Origin: Capronia americana
Lineage: Eukaryota; Ascomycota; Eurotiomycetes; Chaetothyriales; Herpotrichiellaceae
Assembly (NCBI GenBank): GCA_016110215.1
Contig: JADWQD010000003.1
Span: forward strand, 1,860,001-1,924,000
Reading direction: 5' to 3'
DNA length: 64,000 nt
A program made the translations under genes and the position numbers. Each line of letters starts with the position of its first letter. Positions within the stretch are counted from its first letter, which is position 1. Shown in pieces: positions 33,477-44,615 of the stretch. The notes under the pieces were generated by a model, which was not told where the DNA came from, did not search any database, and saw only the letters and a list, made by a program, of their open reading frames with translations.

Positions 33477-34656
33477 TTAACTTGATGGCTGCCCACTTGA
33501 CGCAAGATCGAGCCAGAACTTACAGGTTTCCTTCAGACCCGCCTTCTTTCCCAAATATATGGCGAAGTCCTCGAAGGTGATAGCAACCGGCTGGATCATG
33601 AAAAAATAAAACTGGTACCATGCCAGCGCTGAGTAAGGGCAATTGAGGGCACCAATGTGATGGATTACAGCTGACACGAAGAAGGCATTGTACAGCTGGA
33701 GGTATCGGGAGACCAGTGTGCCTTTACGAATCCTCAGCAGCCTCATGAGACTGGAATTTGCTGTCTCGAATACCCGACGCAGGAGCTGATGCCTATAGCG
33801 CCGGTAAGTGACGACAAACCGGTTGGTTGAAAGACCCTCACCCACCAGCAATTTCCCCAGATGTGTCTCATTGTGTATCCTCTCTTGATGAACGAGCCAA
33901 ACAAAGGCGGCCAGGACTGAGGGCGATTGAACCCGGTACCGACCGCAACGGCCGCAACTAGGTAGTACCCAAATACCATCGTGAACCCGTTGTGCAGTCC
34001 ACTCCTCCATCCGAGAAATATCTGCTGCCCAAATGGCAGCGAGAAGAACTCCGGCACTTGGGTGGTGCCATCTCCGAAGAGCGTCCGCCGCATGTACCAT
34101 TCGTCAATGTCGATATACAAGAAGCAGTATGACGCTCTCAGGGCCTGCTCGAGGACAAATCGGCTGCCTGGATCAGATCAGAGTCAGGCAGGAGGGGAGG
34201 AGCTCGGAACCTGCGCGATGTGTTCAGTGGAACCTCGTCCACGTTCTTAACACGCCAATTCCATCCTATTCCGCGCATCGTCAGGAAGAGAGCTAGGTTC
34301 CAGCGAAACTTCTGCCACAGGTCCATCTTCTGGATGTCTTCTGCAGTTTCTACTCCACTGCCATCTGGTTTGACTCGTCGCAACACCTGTTCGGCATTAC
34401 GCAGCACGCAGACGTCGATGAACTTAGCCAATGTCATGGAAACGTTGATAGCAGTCAAGTAATCCTCCTCGACTTTCCCCGTGGTATGCTGTCGCAAATT
34501 ATACAAAATCCAGAGAATGGGGGGCACGGCAATAATTTTGCGCAACTGGCCTTGGGGAAGCAGCAAAGTGGTTATGCCGGTGGTTCCAGCTGCGAGGATG
34601 CTTCGACCGCCAGGCTGGAAAGGACGCTCTGGAGACGGAAACCATTTTGGATCCAT
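33477..34656 (-). CDS. Wax-synthase-domain membrane O-acyltransferase
   Basis: Membrane-bound acyltransferase of the fungal wax-synthase-domain (MBOAT-like) family, which acylates hydroxyls of lipids or secondary metabolites; related proteins include Tri7-type and meroterpenoid acetyltransferases. Three exons are inferred: 34656-34211, 34163-33846 and 33792-33477; 359 residues. Introns 1 and 2 were placed by frame and motif: intron 2 uses a GTGGGT donor that rebuilds the signature IWGNCWHQ, with the presumed active-site His in WHQ. Upstream is RPQSWPPLFGSF, the other family hallmark. Hydrophobic helices occur at about 20-50, 205-230, 265-330. Without the splice, the WHQ motif is destroyed, which supports the model. 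No biosynthetic backbone gene is adjacent, so its substrate is open. Confidence 0.87.
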
Positions 34657-35365
34657 GAAGACAGGCCTAAAGAGAAGACACTGGGAAACATCGAAAGAAG
34701 GGTAGTGCAGCGCTTATCTTAAAGGCAAGACGGTGGCAGCCAGGAACGGAGCAGGGCTCGAGGCAAGGGACAATGCGAATACGAGAAGTCGGTTGTACGC
34801 GCTTTCCGCTCCTCGGTGTCATGTACAGTACAGTACCTCGTACTCCGGACCGCACGGCATATGTTATGGTTTATCGTTCAATGACAAAACTGGCGCGAGT
34901 TGGGAGAGAGCCCCCAGGGGAGCCCGGTACTGAGGTGCGGCTTAGTTGCAGTGTGCTGGAAGGGCAACTCGAGGTGAGAGTGAAGTGTGACGAAATGAGG
35001 CAAGCAACAAAGATCCGAGCGCCAAGGATTGCGTGTGCTAGCCAGCGCCTTGTCGTTGCTCAGCTCCGACTCGGGCGCCTGCCGAATCTGGGTTGGCTCT
35101 CCAAATTCGCTTCCAGCCTCCAGTCTGCCCCCGTCCCCCCCCAGGAGTTTGCTCGCCGGCTCGCCCATTTTCATTTCCCTAACACCCTCTGCATCCGCAA
35201 ACAATCCAGCGACAAACCGCCCTCTCTCCTCTCTATCAACTTACCACTCCACTCCCTTTTCATTGTTTGTCGCGTCCAGTCGTTTTTATTGCATTTTCCA
35301 GACTCTCCACTCCAGTAATTGACAACGCCTCACAGCGCCGGCTGCTACGCGCGAACTGCGACACG
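34657..35365. promoter_or_regulatory. Divergent promoter region
   Basis: The acyltransferase (minus) and the gene at 35366 (plus) start outward from this 0.7-kb interval. The right half is pyrimidine-rich (CCTCTCTCCTCTC, near 35220), as is common at transcription starts of filamentous fungi. No operator was identified. Confidence 0.45.
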
Positions 35366-36847
35366 ATGGGATTGCCGTGAGTTTGCTCTCTCAATTTTTG
35401 CAGCCCCGCCCCTTGCGCACCTGTACGCGCCTGCGCGCCGTCGGGGTCGGCATTATGTTTTTTCCATGAATATACCCAAACAGTCCAGTTACTGACAGAG
35501 ATTGCGCTTTTTAGTATGTTTCGCGAGCCTGAAGAGCTTGACGCGGATGAAGCTGCTGCAAAGCTCGACAAGATCGCAGCCACAGCAAGGTCCACGATCC
35601 GACGCGAATCCACCACCCGACCAGGGCGATCTTCCTCTTCACGCTCTCTCATCGATCGCATACGGGAAAGTCGTCGCGAAGCTCCCCAGAGTGTCAACAA
35701 TTCTTCGCGACCGAGCCGTGATGCCAACCTTCAGCACGGCCCCGAACTAGACGCCCATTTGGGCTGGGTTCGGCGGCAGAGACAGCGCGCTCGAGTCCTT
35801 CGTGACCGGGAACTTGCAAGACGAGTCGGCGCCGATCATATACGCCCTGAACCGGAAACCCGGAGCGACCTTGACGTCGAACTTTTGAGTAGACTGCGCA
35901 CCGATCCCGGCAGCGCAGCCATGGACGACCTGCATCCAGATTTTACCTCCGACATCCTTTTGTCTAATACTCAAGAAAGTATTTCCCAGCACCTGCCACG
36001 TCCGTCAAGAGAATCAGGCTTGAGATTCGAAGTGGGTGCGACTTCTCAGTCCGATTCGGATCATTCCCGTCCACCACGAATGCTTGCTTCGACCCAAGTG
36101 CGTAGTTCAAGCCCTTCAGGGGCTAGGCGAGCTAGATGGTCATATAGATCTGCATTTGCTGATCCGGAAGATGAGGAAAATGAAAACGACTATCGATCCG
36201 GCTCGGAATCCCTGAGGCCTGAACGAATCCCGGTGGATGGGCCGATAACCAGTCCTCCGTCAGAGAGACAGGTCGCTTCGTACCCCCCGTTGCGACGAGT
36301 CAACCATTTTTCGCCTCCACGTTGGGAACCCCCCGCATCGAGATTTGACGGGCTCGGCGATCGAATTCGCAGTCCAGGTCCGGCAAATGACGAACCTGTC
36401 GAGGAGAACTGGGAAACTTTGCTAGATACCATAGACCCGGGCCGATCCAGCACTGCGACTTCGTTCATGTCAACGCGCTCAGACTCGAGAAATGGTTCGA
36501 ACAGATCGTCCCAGGCGACGACAATGACGACAAGTTTTGGAGAGATCGGAGGAGATGATAGCTGCGATTTAGATCTGCCGTCCGGTATCACTGAGGAGGA
36601 TGTCCGGGCGATTCGTGCTCGACATGGTCGATTGCGAAGGGAATTAGGCCCTGATGGCCTGGAACCAGACGATTTCATGCGCGAGCGCCTCGAGAGAGGT
36701 CTCTCACGGGGTAATGAGCATGGGAGGCTCCTTGAGCTGGAGATATTTGGTGTAATCCTCGACCGGATGGAAATGAGGGAGGAAATTCCGGATGAGTGGT
36801 TGGCTGCAGTTGGACTGTCGCCGGATGTTGTGAGAGGAAGCGCATAA
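35366..36847 (+). CDS. Conserved fungal hypothetical protein, 447 residues
   Basis: Function unknown. Two exons are inferred: 35366-35376 (11 nt, encoding MGL and two bases of Pro) and 35515-36847. The intron (138 nt) has a GTGAGT donor, a CTGAC branch and TTTTAG acceptor. The second exon has its own in-frame ATG right after the acceptor, so a shorter product (444 aa) is possible. The N-terminal 90 residues are Arg/Ser-rich with basic helices (LDKIAATARSTIRRE, RRQRQRARVLRDRELARR). The middle is disordered, Pro/Ser/Arg-rich. The C-terminal 75 residues form an ordered helical module (GITEEDVRAIRARHGRLRREL, then LEIFGVILDRMEMREEIPDEW), which looks like the conserved core. No enzyme or membrane signature is seen. 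Confidence 0.8.
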
Positions 36848-37822
36848 TGGCCGTCATCATAGGCTGAAAGCCTAATTACGTTCTTGGCCGGGTGGACAGT
36901 GGTCATCGAGCGCTTCATTGTGCTTTCGATGGTGTCTAGCCATGGTTTTGAGCAATGACGGAAGGTCGACCCACTACTGGAGCCCCTGGGTGAGAGGGCT
37001 GTTGGAGGTGCGTCTCGTGGAAGCTCTGGACGCGAGATGGAATACAGAACTCGTTGGGTTCACAAAAATGAATGGACACAACATCGATGGACCCCATCTA
37101 CGGCCGAAGGGGGAATCTTGTGATGTTTCGACATTAGAGGCCGTTTCGAACATTTCTGGGCGGAAGGAATGTTATGGCAACTGGATAATGCTTTTTTGAA
37201 TGGGCCAGGTTTGGAAGGAGGTTGCTTGATTGTACCTGGGGCCTCAACGACTGCAAATGCAGCCATCAATACCGCAGGGCTTATGATGCTATGGCTGGAC
37301 CGGAGCATTTTGCTTGAGCTGGGTGTCTCGTGAGGAGTGGGCTCCCCTGGACCCTGGCAGATAATCGCTGATGAACTTTTACGAGGGATGAAAAGTCAAA
37401 TGGGCATTCTGTACTATTGGGTTCAGTTCTGGTGTACTGACCTCTTGTTCTGCGATGTTATGTGTTTCTTCGATGCCAACAGTGTCTTGAACGACTATAT
37501 CTGCCGAAGTAGCGAAGACACCAGTCGAATGTAGAAGGGTTTTCTGCCTCTTCGAGGATTACATTGCTCAAAACCAAGTCTTCCATTTCAGAAGCCGTCA
37601 CTAGGCCTACGGTCGTTGGGTAAGCACCATCCATTTACAGCACAGAAGACAATCACAAGCACTGCAGGACATGAAAATGTCCAACCTAACCCTTCTATAT
37701 AACAACCAGTTGAGGAATTTTTCAAGTAGACAATGCCGTGCGAGTTCCCACTGCTAATTGAAACACGCCCTCAAAATCTCTCTTCCGCCCACGCCATAGC
37801 AATACAAAGTCAACCCCCCCAA
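36848..37822. other. Intergenic between convergent genes
   Basis: No gene is supported; short frames only. It contains the 3' flanks of the genes at 35366-36847 (plus) and 37823-38656 (minus). Confidence 0.5.
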
Positions 37823-38656
37823 TCAACTCACATTATAACTCACCCGACTCGTGCCCTTCTGGCGACTGATCTTCCGGACACCAACCTTGCCACACTGATC
37901 CGTCGAGTCAACATGCGTGCCCCCACAAGGATATACCTCGGCGCCCACGATCCTGACGACGCGATACTTCTCCCCGCGAGACGCATCCACGCCCCTATCC
38001 TTGGGGATCAGCCTCTCCAGGCCCTCGCGCCGGAAATCGTCTTCGTCCCAGAACTCGATCTCGACGGGCATCCCGCGCTCGACATACTCGGTGACCTTCT
38101 TCTGGATCGGCTCCTTCCACTTCCCGTCAATGAGGCCCTGGAACTCGCAGGCCGCGCTGTCGGGGAAATGCGACGCCTTGAGCTCGTCGAAGCCCGGGAT
38201 CTCGCGCTCGAGGAGATGCCGCACCGCCGCGCCGAGGACGTGTCCCGCGGTGTGGAGCCGCGAGTGCAGCGTGCGTTTGTCCACGTCGATGGACTGCGTG
38301 ACCGTGTCGCCGACGGTGAATGGCTTCGAAGCGCCGGCGGCGAAGCGGCCGAGATGCAGGACCACGCCGTCGTTCAGGGCATCATGGCGCACGGCTGACA
38401 CGGTGAATCTTGCGCCGCTGGAGGGGGAAGTGATGACGCCGATGTCGGACGGTTGGCCGCCTCCTTGCGGGTGGAAGATGGTTTCTTGCGTCACGACCAC
38501 TGAGTCTTGGTCCGTGGCGCCGGCGGTTTTGAAGGTTTGTTGGTTGGCTTCTGCTAGTTGGGCGAAGGGCGTGATTGCTTGGACGAGCGTTGAGAGGGTG
38601 TAGAGTTTTGCATTTGTCTGGTAGGATAGGACTGTGCGAGAAAGGGCGGTCGACAT
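37823..38656 (-). CDS. AlaX-type alanyl-tRNA editing protein
   Basis: Free-standing trans-editing enzyme that hydrolyses misacylated Ser- or Gly-tRNA(Ala), related to the editing domain of alanyl-tRNA synthetase. Single exon of 277 residues from ATG 38656-38654. The zinc-binding residues are His135 and His139 (HTAGH) and Cys244 and His248 (CGGTH), the full AlaX set. The glycine-rich FHPQGGGQPSD motif (about 61-71) lies in the N-terminal OB-like part, as in AlaX-M/AlaX-L proteins. The C-terminal segment is short, so the protein resembles AlaX-M. The opposite strand carries a 221-codon shadow frame with no family signal. It is expected in the cytosol. Confidence 0.93.
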   Translation of the reverse strand: MSTALSRTVLSYQTNAKLYTLSTLVQAITPFAQLAEANQQTFKTAGATDQDSVVVTQETIFHPQGGGQPSDIGVITSPSSGARFTVSAVRHDALNDGVVLHLGRFAAGASKPFTVGDTVTQSIDVDKRTLHSRLHTAGHVLGAAVRHLLEREIPGFDELKASHFPDSAACEFQGLIDGKWKEPIQKKVTEYVERGMPVEIEFWDEDDFRREGLERLIPKDRGVDASRGEKYRVVRIVGAEVYPCGGTHVDSTDQCGKVGVRKISRQKGTSRVSYNVS

Positions 38657-39224
38657 GGTTCTTGAAGGCCGCGAGGCTGGAACGGAGGGCCGAAAAGGAG
38701 AGATATCGAGTATGATCTTTGTTCTTTATTCTTTTATGCTTTATGCTTTGTGCATTAGTTATGGTTTTGATGTTCTTGATAAAGGAACCATGCTGAGAAT
38801 GCCGGTGATGTTGACTGCTTCTATACCCTGTGTGTTTCAACCGTATTGGCCACAATGCTGGTCTAGGTTCTACTGTGTATTAATGATGACTGGCGGGAAA
38901 GGGCGAGAAGGAGTTCGAAGAACAGATGTCAATGGGCGTTGACGTTGCATTATTTCGTCCGGGAAAAGTGGGGACAGTTGACAGCAGCTCAGAGCACCGC
39001 AAAGACTCCGGGCTTCACGCTTTTGTCACCGGACAATGACCAGACTTTGAAAACGGGATGTTCCATCTTGAAGCGTGGTAAATATTGGTTGACTGCGGCG
39101 TGAACCATGGTAGATTTGGTAGAGAAAGCCGGAAAGGCATTCACCCCCGTGTAGTCGAGGCAATCTTTACCCTAGCCTAGGGAGTCTTGTCTGGACACCT
39201 GCTCTCGCGGACCATCTTCGAATG
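38657..39224. other. Intergenic, AlaX upstream region
   Basis: No gene is supported. It contains the AlaX promoter and the 3' flank of the FAD monooxygenase. Confidence 0.5.
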
Positions 39225-40544
39225 TTAAGATTGAGATCTGAGATACGTCTGTGCTTCTTCCGTGATGTTGTGACCAACAAGCCATTGCACGACCGAGGGA
39301 TGCGGATACTGTTCAGTCATGTCTTCGTCTGGGACCACCGGAGGTGCATCTTCCGCCAGCTGTTTCTCCAAGGCAATCCTGTGAGCCAGCCATGCTTTAT
39401 CTCTTGCCTGTTGCGCCGGTCCATCTGGCAGCGAGAATGTCATTCCGTTTTGGCGGGAGATTTCCTGGATTCGTTCACAGCGAGGTTTGCGAAGGTGTTC
39501 GAAGTCTGCTGCCACCCTTGGGAGGGCTTCGACATTCTGGCAAGTGGCGAGGCATAGGCCCAGGACTTCGGCATCTTCCAATGAAGCCGTTGCACCAGAT
39601 GCAGCATGCGGTGTCATGGCATGGCAGGCATCTCCCACAAGGACGATCCGCCCGTTTTCACTTGACCATGTCGGTAACGGTGGCAATTCGGCGATTGTCC
39701 ACTTCGCACAGCTGTCCACAGCGTCCAATACTGCCCTGATCGTATCATTGTAATCTTTGAAGACTTTCCGCATTTCAATAACATCGCCAGGCTCGTTGTA
39801 CTTTCCCAAAGGTGCTTCTCCCTGATTGGGGACCATCATCACCAGATTGTAGAGTTTGCCACTGCCGATTGGGTATGCAATGATATGGGTGTCCTGGCCA
39901 GCCCACGCTTGCTGATTCCTATTCTCAACCAAACCGCGGGTCACAGCATTCCGCATCATCGTTTCACGTGGAATCAACGCTCGGTAACAAAAGTTTTCTG
40001 TGCTTCTTGGGACGATTTTTGTCAGCGCGGGGATGGCTCGTCTCACCCTCGAGTGGATGCCGTCGGCACCAATAATCAAATCTGCCTTCAGGGTGCTCCC
40101 ATCTGCCAGGACGATATTGACGTTTTCAACGTCGACGTCTACGACTTTTCGCCCGAATTGAATCTTGACACCGTTCGCAATGGCGGCATCAGCGAGAATC
40201 CTCTGATAATCGACTCGGTGAACAAGCCAATGTGGAGAGCCCCTCACTCGCTCCGAATACCGTTTGACATTGGAAGGGATCAGACCTAGCAGCTCGAAGT
40301 CGTCGTACCGTCTGATTTCAAGGAAGTCTGGAAGGGTGGCCACGGCCTCAAAATGCTCTTTCAAGCCCCAGTTGCTGAGCAGACGCGAAGCACTTGCATT
40401 GATTTGGACTCCCGCGCCGGCTTCGGTCAGAAAGAGGCTGCTCTCGAGGATGAGGATTCCGTGATTCGTTTTCTGGGATATACTGATGGCCGTTGCCAAA
40501 CCAGCAATTCCGGCGCCAACAATGATGATATGCATAGAAGCCAT
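39225..40544 (-). CDS. FAD-dependent aromatic-ring monooxygenase (salicylate-hydroxylase-like)
   Basis: Class A flavoprotein monooxygenase that uses NAD(P)H and O2 to hydroxylate aromatic substrates. Single exon, 439 residues, start ATG 40544-40542. The FAD Rossmann motif GAGIAG is at 10-15, the second motif GADGIHS lies mid-protein, and the third FAD motif GDACHAMTPHAASGA is present. These are complete and in the usual spacing. Family relatives act on salicylate or on late steps of aromatic polyketide and alkaloid pathways. There is no signal peptide or C-terminal membrane helix. Neighbours (AlaX, C2H2 protein) are unrelated, so substrate cannot be inferred from context. The 3-dehydroshikimate-dehydratase-like gene lies 13 kb away. 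Confidence 0.93.
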   Translation of the reverse strand: MASMHIIIVGAGIAGLATAISISQKTNHGILILESSLFLTEAGAGVQINASASRLLSNWGLKEHFEAVATLPDFLEIRRYDDFELLGLIPSNVKRYSERVRGSPHWLVHRVDYQRILADAAIANGVKIQFGRKVVDVDVENVNIVLADGSTLKADLIIGADGIHSRVRRAIPALTKIVPRSTENFCYRALIPRETMMRNAVTRGLVENRNQQAWAGQDTHIIAYPIGSGKLYNLVMMVPNQGEAPLGKYNEPGDVIEMRKVFKDYNDTIRAVLDAVDSCAKWTIAELPPLPTWSSENGRIVLVGDACHAMTPHAASGATASLEDAEVLGLCLATCQNVEALPRVAADFEHLRKPRCERIQEISRQNGMTFSLPDGPAQQARDKAWLAHRIALEKQLAEDAPPVVPDEDMTEQYPHPSVVQWLVGHNITEEAQTYLRSQS

Positions 40545-41205
40545 TCGTGGAGAAACGAGATCGAAGAGGGCCAGTCAGCTAAGCATTTGCCGAGTGCTGC
40601 TATTTCTCGAGAGCTGCCTCTGATCATGTGATCCCGTAGAGCATTCCCGCTAACATGCGCTTGAATACCTCAGTGAGATTGGTGGCACCAGACACCCGAA
40701 GCTGACATACAAAACTTGTGAAGCCGGGAGAAAGCAAGCGCTCCAAGTGCGAAACTATGAAAGCAGTCTCACCTGGATATCTGAAGACAGAACAAGCTCA
40801 AGCGAAGGAATTCAATACAACTCACAGACCGTCAACTTGACGTCTGTTCAGTTCAGAGCTGCAAATGACCAAGTGAAGACTGAGGGTTTGTGGTTGCACA
40901 ACCTGGTGATACCCACCCACAAGGGAAGACGGAAGCGGTCTCGTAGATTATATTCAACAAGTACCGAGTACCCCGTAAGGAGTGAATCTGGCGAATTCAT
41001 CCAGCGCGTACATTAACGGGGCAAGTCGGCCGAGGCGTTTCCTTTGCGCGCGGCGCTCGCTCCCGTCAACCTCACAGTTCTCTGTGATTTGGCTCACTTT
41101 TTTGCCTGTAGAGAGCCTCTCACTATAGCTATCTTGTCCTTCACTTCATTGTCCAGGGTGTCCCCGACCCGGCAACGCGCATTTTCTCCGATCTTCCTTG
41201 CAAAC
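40545..41205. promoter_or_regulatory. Divergent promoter region
   Basis: The FAD monooxygenase (minus) and the C2H2 gene (plus) start outward from this 0.66-kb interval. An in-frame open extension runs upstream of the C2H2 ATG to 41044 but its Met-less opening makes coding use unlikely. Confidence 0.4.
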
Positions 41206-42591
41206 ATGGACGAAGATCCTCCAGAGACCCCAGCATCTGGGTCACCCTTGTCAGACATCGACTCTGATGAATTCCCTGAAGAAGTCAAGTTTGGCAACAG
41301 ACTGCGCTCTGGGTCAAGGGATTCCACTGTCTCTGCTTCAGATGACGAGACGGCATCTGCCATGAGTGCTACAGCGCCAGTCGACATGCCTCCCACCAAA
41401 CGTCGAAAGACGGGGCCATCAAGCTACGATCATGCCACTCCTCAATCAGCCTCGACCATCATCCCTCCCCGATCTCCTACGGGCTCGATCTCGAGCGACA
41501 CCTCGGGGTCTGTCCCCACGTCGCCGTCATTCGCGAATCTCGGCCCTACACATCCTCTCTCAACCGCGTACGCCGCAGCTCAAGCCAACCCTGAAAACCC
41601 CGACTCGGCCGACTACATTCAAGTGACCAAATGTCTCTGGGAAGGCTGTGTAGATCAGGAACAGGGCAACATGGACAACCTGGTGGCGCATATCAACGAT
41701 ATCCATATCGTACCACGGCAAAAGAAGTACTACTGTGAATGGGAAGGCTGTGTGAGGAAGGGACAACCTCATACTAGCGCATACGCCTTGAAGGCTCATA
41801 TGAGAAGCCATACTAAGGAGAAGCCTTTCATGTGTCAATTGCCAGAATGCGACCGAAGTTTCACCAGGTCTGATGCTCTAGCTAAGCATATGCGCACTGT
41901 GCACGAAACGGAGGCCCTACGGCCAAGCGACCCTGTGCCTAGAGGTCATACGGGAGGCATCTCGAACGGAGGAGCCTCGGTCATGCCTCCAAAGCGATTG
42001 AAGTTGACAATCGGCGGCAAGACAAATGGCGACAAGAAAGCTTCTTTGATCGGAGATCTACCCGCCCTCCCAACTCGGTACACTCTTTCCCTGGCAGGAA
42101 TCAACCTAGATGACGTTAGAATGGCCGATGACAACGAATCTGACGATCTAGTCGATGCCGTCGATGTTGACAGCGTTCCAATGACTCTCCCTCTCCCTCT
42201 AGACTACTACCCGCACGACATCTGGGAGGATATGGATGACAGTGAGCGGAATCTACCTCCGTCTCAGTGGTTCCGACTCTTGCGCAGACAGATCCACTGG
42301 GCTGAGCAAGAGAGGGATGAATTGCAGAGAGAGCTGGAAGAGCTACGATCAACGACCGAGGATGCCAGAGGCCATCCGATCAGGAGAGGATTAGGCGACG
42401 AGAAAGGAGCTGATGAGAACCGAAGGGTGGAATGGGAGCGGTCAGAGGAGATCTTGGAGGCATTATTGCGCGCTGAGATTGGTCAGGCACTTGAGATGAT
42501 CACTGGTGAAGCACCAGATCCAAAGAGCGAGCAAAACCCATGGGAAATGCTCAAGGTGGTCCAGGCGCTCAGTACTACTTCGGCAGCTTGA
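41206..42591 (+). CDS. C2H2 zinc-finger protein resembling INO80 complex subunit Iec1
   Basis: Nuclear zinc-finger protein, possibly the filamentous-fungal counterpart of S. pombe Iec1, a GLI/Kruppel-type component of the INO80 chromatin remodeller. Single exon, 461 residues from ATG 41206. Three C2H2 units are visible: Cys143/148 with His162/167, Cys177/182 with His198/202, and Cys210/215 with His228/233. Linker TKEKPF between fingers 2 and 3 matches the GLI-type TGEKPF linker. The N-terminus is acidic/Ser-rich with a bipartite basic stretch (PPTKRRKTG, residues 62-70), a probable nuclear signal. A helical C-terminal region (about 340-400, HWAEQERDELQRELEEL) looks like a coiled coil. The Iec1 assignment rests on overall layout from memory and is moderate. 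Confidence 0.85.
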   Translation: MDEDPPETPASGSPLSDIDSDEFPEEVKFGNRLRSGSRDSTVSASDDETASAMSATAPVDMPPTKRRKTGPSSYDHATPQSASTIIPPRSPTGSISSDTSGSVPTSPSFANLGPTHPLSTAYAAAQANPENPDSADYIQVTKCLWEGCVDQEQGNMDNLVAHINDIHIVPRQKKYYCEWEGCVRKGQPHTSAYALKAHMRSHTKEKPFMCQLPECDRSFTRSDALAKHMRTVHETEALRPSDPVPRGHTGGISNGGASVMPPKRLKLTIGGKTNGDKKASLIGDLPALPTRYTLSLAGINLDDVRMADDNESDDLVDAVDVDSVPMTLPLPLDYYPHDIWEDMDDSERNLPPSQWFRLLRRQIHWAEQERDELQRELEELRSTTEDARGHPIRRGLGDEKGADENRRVEWERSEEILEALLRAEIGQALEMITGEAPDPKSEQNPWEMLKVVQALSTTSAA

Positions 42592-44608
42592 TTGAAGTAG
42601 GCTGAAGACATCCGCGCTGGTAGAGCTCTTTTCGAACTAGTCAGAGCGTGTGATCACGAATACTTCTCGGGTTTCATTTTTGAATGGTGATCGTCGCGAG
42701 TTTTCCCTGATTGCTGTCAATACGAGTACGTGAATAACCATGGGAAAGCCTCCCGAGATGCACAAATGACCCATCTAGACAAGCCTTTGTCGACGCGGTG
42801 GGAAAGTGCCAAAGGGCACAGGCGCGTTGAATGCAGGACCAACGCATTGCCCGGAAATTCTAGAAGTTGCAAACACGAAGATACCATACATGGACACGCT
42901 GTCCCACGCACAGGAGTGTGTAGGGCTGAGAAGGTGCTCAGGAATCCTCCCACGGCTGCTGCATGTTATCCCTGCATCCCTTCAGCTGACGATTTATCTA
43001 CCAGTGAATCACTGACATGTGCGAATTGAGGCGCATGACCTCCTTGTTTGCCGCATCTGGCGAGTGAACACGGACAAAGGGGGAGAAGCAACGGTATTGA
43101 CCCCATTCGATTGAGAAATCGCAGCACAAACCGCAAGCCCAATGCTGAGTGACGTGCCTACAGTACAGAACCGGTGTCGACTAGCACCCCGGTGTAAGAA
43201 CCCAAATTACCTAGAGAATATATGATAGGATAATAAAAGCGCGCAATTGCGTAGGATGGGAACGAATGGGACATCTCGGTCTTATTTACGGAGTACGCGG
43301 TTGCAGTGCATGCAAGTATCAAAGATGGATGAGCAGTCCGCGGCCCGCAACTCGGGAGGCGGTTGGCGCTGGTTCTCCACGGGGAAGCCTCATGCCCGTC
43401 AGACATGTGGTGTTTGCGAACAAGCACGACAACTCGGCAGATCATATCAAATCTCAGCCTTGTCTGACAAACCCGCTTGGCATCCCTGTAGTCCACAGAT
43501 GTGCAATGTAACTGCTCGTATCGAATCGCAACGAGGCCCATACCAGGATGAAACCGGGTCTATTTGCGATTGGCACGAGGACGCTTCAATGCTATGCACT
43601 GGTGAATCTGTCGGAGATCCGTCCGCCTTGGGTGAGGTCTGGGTGCTTGTGCGGCTCTCCTCAGGGGCAGCAATGGGCGTCACCTCCCCCCGGGTCTCAA
43701 GTCTGAGCATCCGCCTGAGATGCACTCCTTCGAAACGAGCTGCAGGGTCATGCTAGCTGCAGGAGGTTATGACTCACAAACGCATTGAGATCAGATCAAT
43801 TTCTCTGTGCCGGCCCCTAACGCTTTGGATCGCTCTATGTAAATTGGGTTTCAAAGCCACCTGGGGAGCAGCAAATTACTGTGGGAAGAGTTGTGCATCC
43901 CGTACACAAGTCCTGAGGCTCAGCGAGACGCAGCGACGATTGGAAATGAATCGTTCAATGGAGGGAACCAAGCATGATTACCACTATCCAAGTTGGGCCT
44001 TGACAGTTAACAGTGGAGCCATGTTGCAGGGCGCAGAAGTGCCAGCCAGGACCTTTGGTTAAGTTGCAAGGGCGGAACATCATGTAGCGATCGCTGGTTG
44101 GTAGACGCTTGCCCGGGGTCACCAATCAGAGTTGCCCCCATTCCTTCAGTCACAGTACCTCGTACATGCGCTTTTGTGAAAGGCCACAGTGGTCCATCGC
44201 TCGATTTTTGAGGAGCTTCGGAATTGTGCATTACGAAGGGTAGGCGCGGCACCGCTGGTCAATGCGTGCAGAGGATATGTTTCAGGGCCACACGATACCT
44301 AATTCCGCAGCGGCATGGGTTGGATAGAGAAAGCGTTCCCCGGCGGATAGAGTTCAAACCACGAATCGCGCGATGTATCATTCTGCCTTGTGGCTTCCGA
44401 AAGTCAGAACATGCGCCGCAACCCGGACACACGTACGGGCTGCTTGGGCTCGTGTTTGGCACCGAGGGTGTCTCTTGCCGGAGTCGCAAAAGACATGATG
44501 GTCCATCTACATGCTTATGAGCACAGGGTTCACCCAAATTCGCTGTGTTGAGGACACAGACCTCGGGGTTTGCATCGCGCGAGAGAATTGCTCCTTCGAG
44601 CGCAATAA
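42592..44608. other. Gene-empty 2-kb interval
   Basis: No gene is supported. The longest frame (43247-43756, plus, 169 codons) begins with a dubious Met, has irregular composition and overlaps other frames, so it was not accepted. No repeat or transposon end was seen. Confidence 0.5.
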
Positions 44609-44615
44609 TGAGTCA
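44609..44615. promoter_or_regulatory. TGAGTCA element (GCN4/CPC1-type site) upstream of bZIP gene
   Basis: The heptamer in ATGAGTCAC is the AP-1/GCN4/CPC1 recognition core, palindromic TGASTCA. It lies 304 bp upstream of the first upstream ORF of a GCN4-class bZIP gene. Aspergillus cpcA is known to be autoregulated through such a site. About eight chance occurrences are expected in 64 kb, so the assignment rests on position. Confidence 0.45.

Noticed and set aside
37733..38398. 221-codon plus-strand frame opposite AlaX
   Set aside because: It lies antisense to a well-supported enzyme with all zinc ligands; its composition follows the complementary codons and no domain is visible.
43247..43756. 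169-codon plus-strand frame
   Set aside because: No recognisable domain, overlapping frames in other registers and no supporting splice or promoter signal.
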